Origin: Paludibacteraceae bacterium
GTDB taxonomy: Bacteria > Bacteroidota > Bacteroidia > Bacteroidales > Paludibacteraceae
Direction: 5' to 3'
NCBI GenBank assembly: GCA_024401565.1
Contig: JAKSKU010000026.1
Span: 1 to 33,238, forward strand
Length of the DNA: 33,238 nt
Position 1 is the first letter of the stretch; each line of letters opens with the position of its first letter. This document shows, piece by piece, positions 15,881 through 24,709 of this stretch. The notes beneath the pieces are model-generated. The model did not search any database. It was not told where the DNA came from and saw only the letters and a list, made by a program, of their open reading frames with translations. Both the position numbers and the translations under genes were made by a program.

Positions 15881-18166
15881 ATGGGTATTCCAACTATCAT
15901 AACAGACTTGGCGCTGATAATGACCGTGGCCAGCATTTCGACCATTATCTTCAAATGGTTGAAGCAGCCGATCATTCTCGGTTATATTGTAGCCGGATTC
16001 CTGGTCAGCAAACAGTTCATTGCCGCTCCCGACATCATCGGAGAGGCAGACGTTGAGGTATGGGCCAAAATCGGCGTGATTTTTTTATTGTTCGCCTTAG
16101 GTCTGGAATTCAGTTTCCGTAAGGTGGCGAAAGTGGGAAAGAGTGCTTTGTCGGCCTCAATGATCATCATTCCGGGAATGATTTTGGTTGGTCTGGGTGT
16201 CGGCAAACTGATGGGATGGACCACATCCAACAGTTTGATGCTCGGATGTATGATATGTATGAGTTCGACGACCATCATTCTGAAGGCACTCGACGATCTC
16301 GACCTCCGCAACCACCGTTTCACAGGCGTGGTGCTTGGCGTTTTGATTTTTGAAGATCTGGCAGCCATCATGATAATGGTGCTGTTGCCTACGATTGCCG
16401 CAGGACAGGAGTTTGAAGGCCTTGAGTTTGCCTACGCTATCCTCCGTATGGCTTTCTTCCTTATCATATGGCTGGTATTCGGTATTTTCTTCATCCCGTC
16501 TATTCTAAAAAGAGTAAAAGGATTCCTTAATGATGAGACGCTTCTAATTGTGGCGACGGGTTTATGCCTGGGCATGGTCTATATCGCATCGGCAGTCGGT
16601 TTCAGCGAGGAATTCGGTGCTTTCGTGATGGGTTCAATCCTTGCAGAGACGATAGAGGCTGAGAAAATCACAAAGGTAATGACGCCTATCAAAGATTTCT
16701 TCGGCGCTGTGTTCTTTGTTTCTGTGGGAATGATGATCGACCCTTCCATACTGGTTGAATATTGGAAGGAGATCCTGATGATTTCGGGAGCCATCATCAT
16801 CGGACAGGTTTGTCTAGGCACAACAGGAGTTCTCTTCTCCGGAGCCACACTCCGTAGCGCCATCCAATCTGGATTCAGCCTAACTCAGGTCGGAGAGTTC
16901 GCGTTTATCGTGGCTTTGCTCGGCACGCAGCTAAATCTCTGCGACGCGTTCCTTTATCCCATTATCGTGGCAGTTTCAGTGGTAACCATATTCATCACAC
17001 CTTTTATGATGAAATCAGCTATTCCGGTGGTGGAATGGCTAAATGTGAAGATGCCAGAGAAATGGAAGGCCGTGATTGAGCGAACACAGACAAAAAAGGA
17101 GATAGAGGGAGGAGACAAAAACGTATGGAAAAATTTGTTGACACAGATTTTTGAGATTGTAGCCATTTACGGATCAGTCTGCACTGCAATCATTGTTGTG
17201 TTCGTCTACTATATCATTCCTCTTGCCACAGAGCTGTCGGGCAGCATTTGGCCAGCAGTCTTGCTTACAATCGTAAGTTTATTCCTGATTTCGCCGTTTG
17301 TAAGGGCGATTATAGCAAAGAAAAACCACTCCACCGAATACAAATATCTGCTTGCTGCCAACCGTAGCAACTGGACGCCGTTGGTGGGACTAGCCTTATT
17401 GAGAGCCGCTGTAGGAGTGTTCGTCGTATTCAAATTGATCAACGGAGGAGTGCTACAAGAACATCCGATTTACTCAACATTTATATCCATCGGTATAATC
17501 CTGTTGATTTTCCGCTCCAGAACAATCAAATATCTGTCAATAAAAATCGAGCGTAAATTCTTCTACAATCTCAACATTCGCGAAATTGAGATGCGTAAGA
17601 ATATCACAGAGAAGGCATCCGTATTTGAAAGCGCGAACCTATCCAAGAGTCTGTCAGCGCACGATCTACACTTGGCCGATTTTGTTGTGGATGCCAACGC
17701 TGAGTGTTGCGACAAAACGTTGATTGAGCTCAACCTACGTAATGTATGCGGAGTGCATGTTGTCTCCATCATACGTGGAGAAATAAGAATCAATATCCCC
17801 GGTGGAAAGGAGAAAATAATGCCTTGCGACAAAGTTTTGGCTCTTGGCACCGACGACCAGTTGACCGCTGTGGCAAAGGTGTTTGGCAAACCAACATTCA
17901 ACACTAACATACAAAAGAAAGAGGTCAGTGTGGAGCAGATCATCATCGAAGAAGGTTCCGCATTGGAGGGCAAGAGTATTCTGGAGTCTGGTATCAGAGA
18001 CAATGCCAAATGTCTTGTTGTCGGCATCGAGCATGAAGGAGAATCCACCATGTCTCCTAGCATCCACACTAAATTCTGCGTAGGTGATGTGGTATGGATC
18101 GCAGGTGAAAAAGACAAGATCCAGAACCTGATACAAAGTACACTTACATCAATCGATATCAAGTAG
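15881..18166 (+). CDS. Kef/CPA2-type cation:proton antiporter
   Basis: This inner-membrane transporter probably exchanges K+ or Na+ for protons. A TTG at 15866 is in frame, but the ATG at 15881 follows the promoter and gives 761 residues. The Na/H-exchanger domain (1-380) has the CPA2 patterns [44 protein letters not shown] with the conserved Asp of the transport site, and [16 protein letters not shown] second block with about four helices (425-545) follows. The soluble tail has two TrkA_C/RCK_C-like modules (about 600-670 and 682-755), each ending in a V/I-W/L-A-x-G-x-D/E-type strand. I see no NAD-binding RCK_N (Rossmann GxGxxG) domain, unlike classic KefB/KefC. It starts the run with RNase HII, 2 bases downstream. 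Confidence 0.88.
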   Translation: MGIPTIITDLALIMTVASISTIIFKWLKQPIILGYIVAGFLVSKQFIAAPDIIGEADVEVWAKIGVIFLLFALGLEFSFRKVAKVGKSALSASMIIIPGMILVGLGVGKLMGWTTSNSLMLGCMICMSSTTIILKALDDLDLRNHRFTGVVLGVLIFEDLAAIMIMVLLPTIAAGQEFEGLEFAYAILRMAFFLIIWLVFGIFFIPSILKRVKGFLNDETLLIVATGLCLGMVYIASAVGFSEEFGAFVMGSILAETIEAEKITKVMTPIKDFFGAVFFVSVGMMIDPSILVEYWKEILMISGAIIIGQVCLGTTGVLFSGATLRSAIQSGFSLTQVGEFAFIVALLGTQLNLCDAFLYPIIVAVSVVTIFITPFMMKSAIPVVEWLNVKMPEKWKAVIERTQTKKEIEGGDKNVWKNLLTQIFEIVAIYGSVCTAIIVVFVYYIIPLATELSGSIWPAVLLTIVSLFLISPFVRAIIAKKNHSTEYKYLLAANRSNWTPLVGLALLRAAVGVFVVFKLINGGVLQEHPIYSTFISIGIILLIFRSRTIKYLSIKIERKFFYNLNIREIEMRKNITEKASVFESANLSKSLSAHDLHLADFVVDANAECCDKTLIELNLRNVCGVHVVSIIRGEIRINIPGGKEKIMPCDKVLALGTDDQLTAVAKVFGKPTFNTNIQKKEVSVEQIIIEEGSALEGKSILESGIRDNAKCLVVGIEHEGESTMSPSIHTKFCVGDVVWIAGEKDKIQNLIQSTLTSIDIK

Positions 18167-18168
18167 CC

Positions 18169-18789
18169 ATGAAAGAACATTTGCCTCTATTGCACCACAT
18201 GCTCGACGGAGTTATAGAAGTCGGCACTGATGAAGCCGGACGTGGCCCGTTGGCTGGCCCTGTATATGCTGCGGCTGTGATTCTGCCGCCAGACTTCCAG
18301 TTGGATGAGCTGAACGATTCCAAACAGCTTACAGAAAAGCAGAGATACAAACTGCGTCCTATTATTGAAGAAAAAGCCATCGCATGGGCACTAGGCATCT
18401 GTACGCCAGAAGAAATCGACAAGTATAATATATTGCAAAGCTCAATAATATCCATGCACCGTGCTATTGAAGCGCTAGGGATTGAGCCACAGCACATCAT
18501 TGTAGACGGTAACAAATTCCGTCCGTACAAGAACATTCCGCACCATACAGTCGTAGGTGGTGATGGCAAATATCTTTCAATCGCGGCAGCGTCTATCCTG
18601 GCCAAAACCTATCGCGACGATTACATGATGAAAATTGCGGAGGAGTATCCAATGTATGGCTGGGCAAAAAATAAGGGTTATCCTACCAAAGCACACCGTG
18701 AGGCTATAGCGCAATACGGTCCGTCGCCATACCATAGAAGATCATTCACTTTATTGCCATGTCAGCAGCCGATTGATTTTGGGGAATAA
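18169..18789 (+). CDS. rnhB: Ribonuclease HII
   Basis: RNase HII cuts the RNA strand of RNA-DNA hybrids and removes single ribonucleotides misincorporated in DNA. The 206 residues carry the catalytic [19 protein letters not shown] motif (acidic pair Asp-Glu near residues 19-20), the central IIVDGNKF motif and [14 protein letters not shown] with the later Asp. Length is normal for the family. It begins 2 bases after the antiporter stop, so it should be co-transcribed with it, although no functional link is known to me. It converges on the AraC gene, whose end shares the 10-base sequence GGGGAATAAA with this gene. Confidence 0.95.
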   Translation: MKEHLPLLHHMLDGVIEVGTDEAGRGPLAGPVYAAAVILPPDFQLDELNDSKQLTEKQRYKLRPIIEEKAIAWALGICTPEEIDKYNILQSSIISMHRAIEALGIEPQHIIVDGNKFRPYKNIPHHTVVGGDGKYLSIAAASILAKTYRDDYMMKIAEEYPMYGWAKNKGYPTKAHREAIAQYGPSPYHRRSFTLLPCQQPIDFGE

Positions 18790-18872
18790 ATTGACTTGGG
18801 GAAATAATACGTCTCATCACCAATATGGCAGTTGTCTAAAATGAGGATTATTGAGGGATGGGTTTCAGGCTT

Positions 18873-20102
18873 TTATTCCCCTCTTTCTCTCTTTATTTTG
18901 TTTCTAAACTCATTAAGAGTCTCTCCTGTTATCTTTTTGAATGTACTGCTCATATGGCTGCTACTTGAAAAGCCACATGTGTTCGACAGATATTCGAGTT
19001 CCCTTTCTGGGTCCTCCATCAACATTTTCTTTATCTTTCCTACTCTCAAATCCGCGATGAATTCAAAGAAAGTGTTTTGATAAGTAGAATTAATGAATCT
19101 CGACACATAGGTTCTGTTAGTACCTATTTTATCCGCTATATCATTAAGAGTAAGTCCAGGCTGAAGATAACCCTCCTCTTCTATCCATTTTCTCATTCTT
19201 TGAGCGATTGGCGACTCTTCTTCCACAGTGTTCTTATCCTCCGACTCTTGCTTTTGATATACAGAAGCCACATCCTCACTCTTCGTCTGCGGTTTATCAG
19301 CAACACTATCATTGCTGACAGGAGGAACACTTACAAAACCGTTTCTTGTGTTTCTTGCTATTTCAGACTTTCTCTCCTCTTCCGTCTTCTTCAATCCTAA
19401 ATACAAACGTTCAGCATGTATCTGGTATTTATTCAACGATTGAACCACATAACAATATGCCAACACGGCAAAAAGGAAGAAGACCGCGATCATAATCTTA
19501 TCCGAATAGCACAACAGCACTCCACTCAAAGAGAACACTATTACTGCCAACGACGCATCATACGTCCAGTCGATATATAAGAATATGTAGTCGGAATACT
19601 CTTCTTCAAGGTTGAACATGGCACGACGGTAAAGTTTTCCAAACTTTATTACCCAATAGCCACAATGCGCCACAAACACAACACTTAATAAGATACCAAT
19701 GAAAGCGTTCTCAAACCCAAGGACATTAGTGATAATGTTTGTCAACAAAACAGACGAAAGGAAGACTATCGCGTCTCTTTTGACCATATTTCTGGTCAGA
19801 TAATCCGGTGCCACAAGCGGAATCACCATCCAACACCACTGGATTCCCATTGCATAGAAAAGAGAAAGCATCAAACATTTCAAACCTACAGTCCTAGCTG
19901 CGGTAATGTCGACATTAAGAAGGATCAGGCTAAGGACAGCTGTCACCATAGCAATATTGCCCGCTAGAATCTTTGATCTTTTAAGGATTCTAAAGGGCAC
20001 AGTATCTGCCACAATATCTGTCCTATATAGAATCGTAGCCAATCCTACAGAGGCAAATACCGCTCCAGATAATATTACTGTATAGACATTATCAAGCGTC
20101 AT
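18873..20102 (-). CDS. Membrane-anchored AraC-family regulator
   Basis: This 409-residue protein joins an N-terminal membrane domain of about seven helices (residues 6-222, including LATILYRTD, MVTAVLSLILL and IAVFFLFAVLAYCY) to a charged linker (225-300) and a C-terminal AraC/HTH_18 DNA-binding domain (about 305-405). The helix-turn-helix signature LTLNDIADKIGTNRTYVSRF (318-336) and the second helix SNTCGFSSSSHMSSTFKKITG (373-393) are intact. Such proteins are known in Bacteroidetes and are thought to sense a signal at the membrane and act directly on DNA, in the manner of a one-component system. No ligand domain is recognisable. It lies 43 bases downstream of ybeY on the same strand and may be co-transcribed with it. 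Target genes are unknown. Confidence 0.87.
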   Translation of the reverse strand: MTLDNVYTVILSGAVFASVGLATILYRTDIVADTVPFRILKRSKILAGNIAMVTAVLSLILLNVDITAARTVGLKCLMLSLFYAMGIQWCWMVIPLVAPDYLTRNMVKRDAIVFLSSVLLTNIITNVLGFENAFIGILLSVVFVAHCGYWVIKFGKLYRRAMFNLEEEYSDYIFLYIDWTYDASLAVIVFSLSGVLLCYSDKIMIAVFFLFAVLAYCYVVQSLNKYQIHAERLYLGLKKTEEERKSEIARNTRNGFVSVPPVSNDSVADKPQTKSEDVASVYQKQESEDKNTVEEESPIAQRMRKWIEEEGYLQPGLTLNDIADKIGTNRTYVSRFINSTYQNTFFEFIADLRVGKIKKMLMEDPERELEYLSNTCGFSSSSHMSSTFKKITGETLNEFRNKIKRERGE

Positions 20103-20145
20103 CCGTCCTTTACTATTTTATTTAGTAATAAGTTTTTCTAAGCAA

Positions 20146-20583
20146 TCACATCAACTCGAATGATTTGGCCACTTCAAGTGCTTCATTTTCGTGTTGTTCC
20201 ATAATTTCTCTTTCTCCAGGTCCCTTGTCGTTAATACCGCACAAGTGCAAGACTCCATGGATCACAACTCTGAAAAATTCAGATTCGAAAGACGTTGCAA
20301 ACTTCTCAGCATTTGTCTTGATTGTGTCCACACTGATCACCATGTCTCCGGAAATAACATTCTCCTCCGTATAGTCGAAAGTAATGATATCTGTATAATA
20401 GTCGTGTTGAAGGAACTCTTTATTGACTTCCAAGATATGGTCGTCCGAGCAAAACAAGTAAGAGAGATCTCCCACTTTTTTGCCGTGCATCTCCGCCACT
20501 CTTTTGATCCACGCCGTGACATTTCTTTTCTTTATCTTCGGCATTTTTATCTTAGAGTGCTCTTTATCGTATGATACAGCCAT
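20146..20583 (-). CDS. ybeY: Endoribonuclease YbeY (rRNA maturation factor)
   Basis: YbeY is a single-strand-specific metalloendoribonuclease needed for 16S rRNA 3' end processing and ribosome quality control. The 145-residue length is normal. Features visible are SYLFCSDDHILEVNKEFLQHDYYTDIITFDY, here quoted only by its ends (SYLFCSDD and DIITFDY), and the metal motif HGVLHLCG. In E. coli the motif is HGxLHLxGYDH with three His ligands; here the third position is Asp in GINDKG. From memory, YbeY proteins of this phylum usually have an Asp-Lys there, so this is a clade variant rather than a defect. It is transcribed from a strong promoter at 20629-20659. Confidence 0.92.
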   Translation of the reverse strand: MAVSYDKEHSKIKMPKIKKRNVTAWIKRVAEMHGKKVGDLSYLFCSDDHILEVNKEFLQHDYYTDIITFDYTEENVISGDMVISVDTIKTNAEKFATSFESEFFRVVIHGVLHLCGINDKGPGEREIMEQHENEALEVAKSFELM

Positions 20584-20628
20584 AATTTGTTATTGTATTA
20601 TTAAATTGAGTAGAGTTTACTTCGATGT

Positions 20629-20659
20629 CAAAATTAGTTTAATTTATCGCTTTTACAAA
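20629..20659 (-). promoter_or_regulatory. Promoter of ybeY
   Basis: On the minus strand TTTG (20656-20659) and TAATTTTG (20629-20636) are separated by 19 bases, an exact fit to the Bacteroidetes sigma consensus TTTG-N19-TAnnTTTG. The expected start site is near 20622, giving a leader of about 40 bases before ybeY. Confidence 0.75.
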
Positions 20660-20676
20660 ATATGAAGCCAAAAACA

Positions 20677-20706
20677 TTTATGCTTTGTCAAAAATTGGTA
20701 TCTTTG
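20677..20706 (+). promoter_or_regulatory. Promoter of the thioredoxin-fold gene
   Basis: On the plus strand TATCTTTG (20699-20706) fits TAnnTTTG exactly, and TTTA at 20677-20680 is one base from TTTG with 18-base spacing. The ATG at 20729 follows by 22 bases. It is divergent from the ybeY promoter. Confidence 0.6.
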
Positions 20707-20728
20707 GAGCGAAATCGAATGTAGAGAA

Positions 20729-22126
20729 ATGCAAAAACAGTTTGTGAAATATTGTTTATGGCTATTAGCTTTGTTGTATGTGTGTCCTTCCCATGCAGCA
20801 AAAATTGTCCTGTCAGGCAAGAATGAAACGTATGCCGGCGAGACTCTTGTATTAAGACGATACACAGAAAGAATCCTAAATGGTTCGGAATCCGTAGCAG
20901 CCGCCAAAGTAGATAAAGACGGTGCATTCAAGTTCGAGTTCGATTTGACAGAGGAGTGTCAGCTATTCCTTCCCGGAGACGCTCAGCGCGGATACATTTA
21001 CGCAGAGCCCGGCAAAAAGTATGAGATTGAGATTCCAAACAAAAGGGAAAGGTCTCTTTCGGAAAAGCTGCAACCATATTTTGAGCCGAATGAATATCTT
21101 ATAGCAATCAAGGACCCCAATAAAAACGGGACAAACATGCTAATCCTTAGTTTTGAGGATGCTTTTGATTTCTACACAATGAAGTCGCTTGCAAGCAGTG
21201 GCGACATGGACACCGTTCAGTATTCCATCAAAGAGCTGAACCGTATTTTCCCTGATATGACCACTAAATTCTTGAAAGGATACAAGGATTACCGCTGTCT
21301 GCTACTTAAGGCTCAGTTTTCCGACCCAGTTCAGATGGGAACCGTCTACAGTGAGTTTTCCAAATTAGGCGTCGACAAAACAAATCCGGCATTTTGGGAT
21401 CTTTTCAACAACGTCTTCTATAATCTAATTGCCAATACGGCAGGAAGCGAGGATTTCTACGTGTTCAAGAAGATCGTGGACACAGGCAACGCGAAGATGC
21501 TGCTTATGCATATACAGGAAAGATACAGGATTTCAGACACTGAATTGAAAGAACTTGCGGCAATCAAACTGGTTGGCGACCTGTCCACTACAGAACTCTT
21601 CGACAACAAGGCAGTGGTAAAGATGCTCAACAATCTTTCCGGAGCAGTATCAATGGCTGAAAACAAAGAGTTGGCATTGAACGTCGCAGCTACCGTTGGA
21701 TCGACACTGGTAGGAGAAGGTGCTCCAAACCTTATAGGCCATGATCTCAATGGCAAAAAGCACGAACTGACCGAGTTTTTAGGAAAATACATTTATCTCA
21801 ACATATGCAATTCTCGCTTAATGAAAACGGAGAAAGACCTGAGGATTCTCGACCGTTTCCAGGAGACTTTTGAAGGCCAGCTTCAGGTGGTCAATATCTT
21901 CGTCTACGATGACAAGGAGCATGTGGAGAAGATATCTCGTGGTCTGTCGGGCAAAATGCAAATCTGGTTGGCTCCAGAGTCTGATCTGTTGAGAAAAGTG
22001 TATAATGCCCGTGCCGTACCGTCTTATTATCTGGTAGACAACGAGGGCAAGTTTGTGCTTTTACGCAAGGCGGAGCCAAACGACGAATTAAGATATCTAT
22101 TGCTTAATATTTTCGACAACAAATAG
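20729..22126 (+). CDS. Periplasmic thioredoxin-fold protein lacking CxxC, DUF4369-like N-terminus
   Basis: This 465-residue protein has a signal peptide (1-23, cleavage near SHA-AKI), so it acts in the periplasm or on the outer membrane. Residues 25-105 form a beta-rich domain resembling DUF4369, which often precedes TlpA-like domains in Bacteroidetes. A helical middle region follows (140-325). Residues 330-460 match a TlpA-like thioredoxin fold: GEGAPNLIGHDLNGKKHELTE, the active-site strand IYLNIC, and the cis-Pro loop RAVPSYYLVD with Pro431. In place of WCxxC only one cysteine (Cys360) remains in ICNSRLMKTE, so it cannot do normal dithiol exchange. Its role may be binding or structural. It shares a transcript with the DUF4268-like gene 3 bases downstream. 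Confidence 0.75.
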   Translation: MQKQFVKYCLWLLALLYVCPSHAAKIVLSGKNETYAGETLVLRRYTERILNGSESVAAAKVDKDGAFKFEFDLTEECQLFLPGDAQRGYIYAEPGKKYEIEIPNKRERSLSEKLQPYFEPNEYLIAIKDPNKNGTNMLILSFEDAFDFYTMKSLASSGDMDTVQYSIKELNRIFPDMTTKFLKGYKDYRCLLLKAQFSDPVQMGTVYSEFSKLGVDKTNPAFWDLFNNVFYNLIANTAGSEDFYVFKKIVDTGNAKMLLMHIQERYRISDTELKELAAIKLVGDLSTTELFDNKAVVKMLNNLSGAVSMAENKELALNVAATVGSTLVGEGAPNLIGHDLNGKKHELTEFLGKYIYLNICNSRLMKTEKDLRILDRFQETFEGQLQVVNIFVYDDKEHVEKISRGLSGKMQIWLAPESDLLRKVYNARAVPSYYLVDNEGKFVLLRKAEPNDELRYLLLNIFDNK

Positions 22127-22129
22127 CGT

Positions 22130-22606
22130 ATGTATTCAAGAGAAGAGGTAAAAGAGCTTAAAAGAGATTTTTGGAATGGGTTTGACGAATTTTGCGCCAA
22201 ACTCCCACGTTTCAAGTATAAGCACAAAAAATGGATTCTCTACAATACTAAAATAAAAGGTGTCGAGATGAAATTTGGTGCCGGGAGAGACGGTGCATAT
22301 GTCATTCTTGAGCTAAACCACAGAAATCCGAACAAACGCGCGGAGAAGTGGGAGTTGTTGAAGCAATACAAAGTGGTGATCGAAGAGCATTTCGACGAAC
22401 CAGTATGGCAGGACCATTTCATTAAAGAGTGCGGCACACCCGTAAGCCGTATCTACAAACATAAACCCGATTTGGACATTCACCGTCGCGACGACTGGAG
22501 AGAGTTCTACGTTTTCCTTTCCAAAGAGATGACCAAACTTGAGAAGGCATTCAACGAAATGAGAGAGCTTCTTCAAGACGAGGAGAATGAGGAGAACAAT
22601 TACTAA
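22130..22606 (+). CDS. DUF4268-like hypothetical protein
   Basis: I recognise this 158-residue protein as similar to DUF4268, a family of unknown function. It is soluble and strongly charged. Residues 36-70 alternate strand-like segments (WILYNTKIKGVEMKFG, AYVILELNHR), followed by a helix with many Lys and Glu (LLKQYKVVIEEHF). The C terminus is an acidic helix ending EENEENNY. A DUF4268 domain is sometimes found at the C terminus of restriction-related nuclease proteins, but this one stands alone and no such catalytic motif is visible. It starts 3 bases after the thioredoxin-fold stop, so the two are probably co-expressed even though one is exported and the other is not. Confidence 0.72.
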   Translation: MYSREEVKELKRDFWNGFDEFCAKLPRFKYKHKKWILYNTKIKGVEMKFGAGRDGAYVILELNHRNPNKRAEKWELLKQYKVVIEEHFDEPVWQDHFIKECGTPVSRIYKHKPDLDIHRRDDWREFYVFLSKEMTKLEKAFNEMRELLQDEENEENNY

Positions 22607-22638
22607 CGAGCGGGCAAAGTATCTGCTTACAGCCAATT

Positions 22639-22653
22639 ATTGTATCATACAAT
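22639..22653. repeat. 15-bp palindrome upstream of the sulP gene
   Basis: ATTGTAT (22639-22645) and ATACAAT (22647-22653) form a perfect dyad around one central base. It lies about 95 bases upstream of the sulP promoter-like element and 33 bases after the DUF4268 stop. It could be an operator or a weak structure; there is no T-run for termination. Confidence 0.35.
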
Positions 22654-22747
22654 TACTTATTATCATTAAAGCATCTCTTTTTAGACCATTTTTTTGATTT
22701 TTACTTAAAAATATTGTCGTAAAACATATAAATTCATCTTTTTTTGA

Positions 22748-22755
22748 TAATTTTG
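22748..22755 (+). promoter_or_regulatory. Putative -7 element of the sulP gene
   Basis: TAATTTTG fits TAnnTTTG and lies 26 bases before the ATG at 22782. No TTTG is seen at the expected -33 distance. The 175-base gap upstream makes an independent promoter likely. Confidence 0.45.
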
Positions 22756-22781
22756 CGCCGTTTTAAGAAAAGATAGAAAAA

Positions 22782-24491
22782 ATGAATCTAAAGGAAAAAG
22801 TTTTTGCTCCTAAATTTTTCGACTGTCTTAAAGGCTACAACAGTGGTACATTCACTGCTGACCTGATGGCCGGTATTGTTGTGGGCATCGTAGCCATTCC
22901 GTTGGCTATCGCATTTGGTATCGCATCCGGCGTAGGTCCGGCTGAAGGTCTTATCACTGCAATCATCGCAGGATTCTTTATCGCAGTTTTGGGAGGATCT
23001 AAGGTTCAGATCGGTGGTCCTACAGGTGCGTTCATCGTCATTGTCTACGGAATTATCCAGCAGCACGGTTTGGCAGGTTTGATGATCGCCACAATCATGG
23101 CGGGAATCATCCTTGTATTGTTGGGAGTGTTTAAGCTTGGTAGCATCATCAAGTTTGTTCCATATCCAGTGACAGTCGGATTCACAGGAGGTATCGCTAT
23201 CACTATCTTCTCTACACAGATGAACGACTTCTTCGGTCTAGGCATCGAGAAGGTTCCTGCTGACTTCGTACACAAGTGGATCTGCTACTTTGATAATTTC
23301 TCACACGTCAACTGGTGGGCATTTGGAGTTGCCGCAATCAGTTTGCTTATCATCATCTTCTCTCCAAAGATTTCCAAGAAGGTGCCTGGTTCATTGCTTG
23401 CGATCATCATCGCTACAATTGCAGTCTACTTCATTAAAGGAAGTGTAGACAATACAGGAATCAAGACTATCGGTGATCTATACGAGATGCCAGAAGGTTT
23501 TCCAGCTCCAAGATTCCCAGATTTTGCTTTGGCAGAGGGACAGACTTGGTTGAGCGTTGTTCAGAGCTTGTTCCCAGCAGCATTCACAATTGCAATGTTG
23601 GGTGCGATCGAGAGTTTGCTTTCAGCTATCGTTGCTGATGGTGTCATTGGCGACAAGCACAACTCAAATACAGAGCTTATCGGACAGGGTGTTGCCAACA
23701 TCGTAGTCCCTTTCTTCGGAGGTATTCCTGCTACAGGAGCTATCGCACGTACAATGACAAACATCAACAATGGAGGTAAGACTCCAGTAGCTGGTGTCAT
23801 TCACTGTATTATCCTTACATTGGTTCTACTTTTCTTAGGAGAGTTGGTTAAATTGATCCCTATGCCATGTTTGGCAGCCGTACTTGTGATGGTATCATAC
23901 AACATGAGCGGATGGAAGACATTTGTTTCATTGTCAAAGAGTCCGAAGTCAGACTTCGCTGTCCTTTTGACTACATTCTTCTTGACAGTCATCTTCGACC
24001 TTACTATCGCAATCGAGATCGGTTTGCTTCTTGCATTGGTTCTATTCCTTCGCCGTACAAACGAGTCGTCAGTTGTCCGTGTATTCGGTAAGGAGATCGA
24101 TCCAAGCGACAATACAGACGTACAGCTTCACGAGGAGAAACTTATCGTTCCAGATGGAGTAGGTGTTTACGAGATCGATGGCCCATACTTCTTCGGTGTT
24201 GCCACTAAGTTCGACGACGTGATGAGTGCCGTGGCAGAGACTCCAAAGGTAAGAATCATCCGTATGAGAAAGGTTCCGTTTATCGACTCTACAGGTATGC
24301 ACAACCTTACAGAGCTATGCCAGCAGTCGCATAAGGCTGGAATACAGGTGATCCTTTCAGGTGTAAACAACCACGTTCACGCTACACTTCACAAGGCAGG
24401 CGTAGACAAGATTATAGGAGAGGAGTTCATCTGCGCTAATATCAACATCGCGTTGGAAAAAGCAGAAGCTTACATAAAATCCAATAATTAA
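22782..24491 (+). CDS. SulP-family anion transporter with STAS domain
   Basis: This 569-residue inner-membrane protein belongs to the SLC26/SulP family, which carries sulfate, bicarbonate or dicarboxylates. The N-terminal transport domain (1-420) has the family signatures DLMAGIVVGIVAIPLAIAFG, GGSKVQIGGPTGAFIVIV and a later GIPATGAIARTMTNINNGGKT. The C-terminal cytoplasmic STAS domain (about 440-560) includes VPFIDSTGMHNLTELCQQS, the loop with the conserved Asp-Ser that resembles the phosphorylated site of anti-sigma antagonists. No fused carbonic anhydrase or Usp domain is present. Codon choice is unusually uniform, similar to that of infB, which hints at high expression. The gene has its own promoter element and a strong terminator. 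Substrate cannot be decided. Confidence 0.9.
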   Translation: MNLKEKVFAPKFFDCLKGYNSGTFTADLMAGIVVGIVAIPLAIAFGIASGVGPAEGLITAIIAGFFIAVLGGSKVQIGGPTGAFIVIVYGIIQQHGLAGLMIATIMAGIILVLLGVFKLGSIIKFVPYPVTVGFTGGIAITIFSTQMNDFFGLGIEKVPADFVHKWICYFDNFSHVNWWAFGVAAISLLIIIFSPKISKKVPGSLLAIIIATIAVYFIKGSVDNTGIKTIGDLYEMPEGFPAPRFPDFALAEGQTWLSVVQSLFPAAFTIAMLGAIESLLSAIVADGVIGDKHNSNTELIGQGVANIVVPFFGGIPATGAIARTMTNINNGGKTPVAGVIHCIILTLVLLFLGELVKLIPMPCLAAVLVMVSYNMSGWKTFVSLSKSPKSDFAVLLTTFFLTVIFDLTIAIEIGLLLALVLFLRRTNESSVVRVFGKEIDPSDNTDVQLHEEKLIVPDGVGVYEIDGPYFFGVATKFDDVMSAVAETPKVRIIRMRKVPFIDSTGMHNLTELCQQSHKAGIQVILSGVNNHVHATLHKAGVDKIIGEEFICANINIALEKAEAYIKSNN

Positions 24492-24569
24492 TTCGGATAT
24501 AAATATTAAATCTGTCAAGATGGATTTACCATCTTACTGATTCTGATATAAATTGTTGTTTTGCTGATG

Positions 24570-24609
24570 AAAAAGCCCCATCGTTGCAATAATACGATGG
24601 GGCTTTTTT
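24570..24609 (+). terminator. Bidirectional terminator between sulP and the TPR gene
   Basis: GCCCCATCGT (24575-24584) pairs exactly with ACGATGGGGC (24594-24603) across a 9-base loop. Five A residues precede and six T residues follow, so it works on both strands: for sulP on plus, and for the TPR gene, which ends at 24710 on minus. A smaller hairpin (AAGATGG at 24517-24523 with CCATCTT at 24529-24535) lies just upstream. Confidence 0.9.
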
Positions 24610-24709
24610 ACGTTTTACATTTAATCTAAACCAAACCTTCGATGGATTGGCCCTATTTCAAAGCATTTTAAGGCCTCACACTCGCGTCAATCTATCTCAG
24701 GCAATGCTT

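Noticed and set aside
17563-18180. Minus-strand open frame of 205 codons
   Set aside because: It is antisense to the two RCK_C-like modules of the antiporter, which are clearly protein-coding on plus; the product is Ser/Cys/Pro-rich and not protein-like.
22130-22606. DUF4268-like gene as a restriction or defence component
   Set aside because: No nuclease motif is seen and neighbours are not defence genes; the known association is with larger fusion proteins only.
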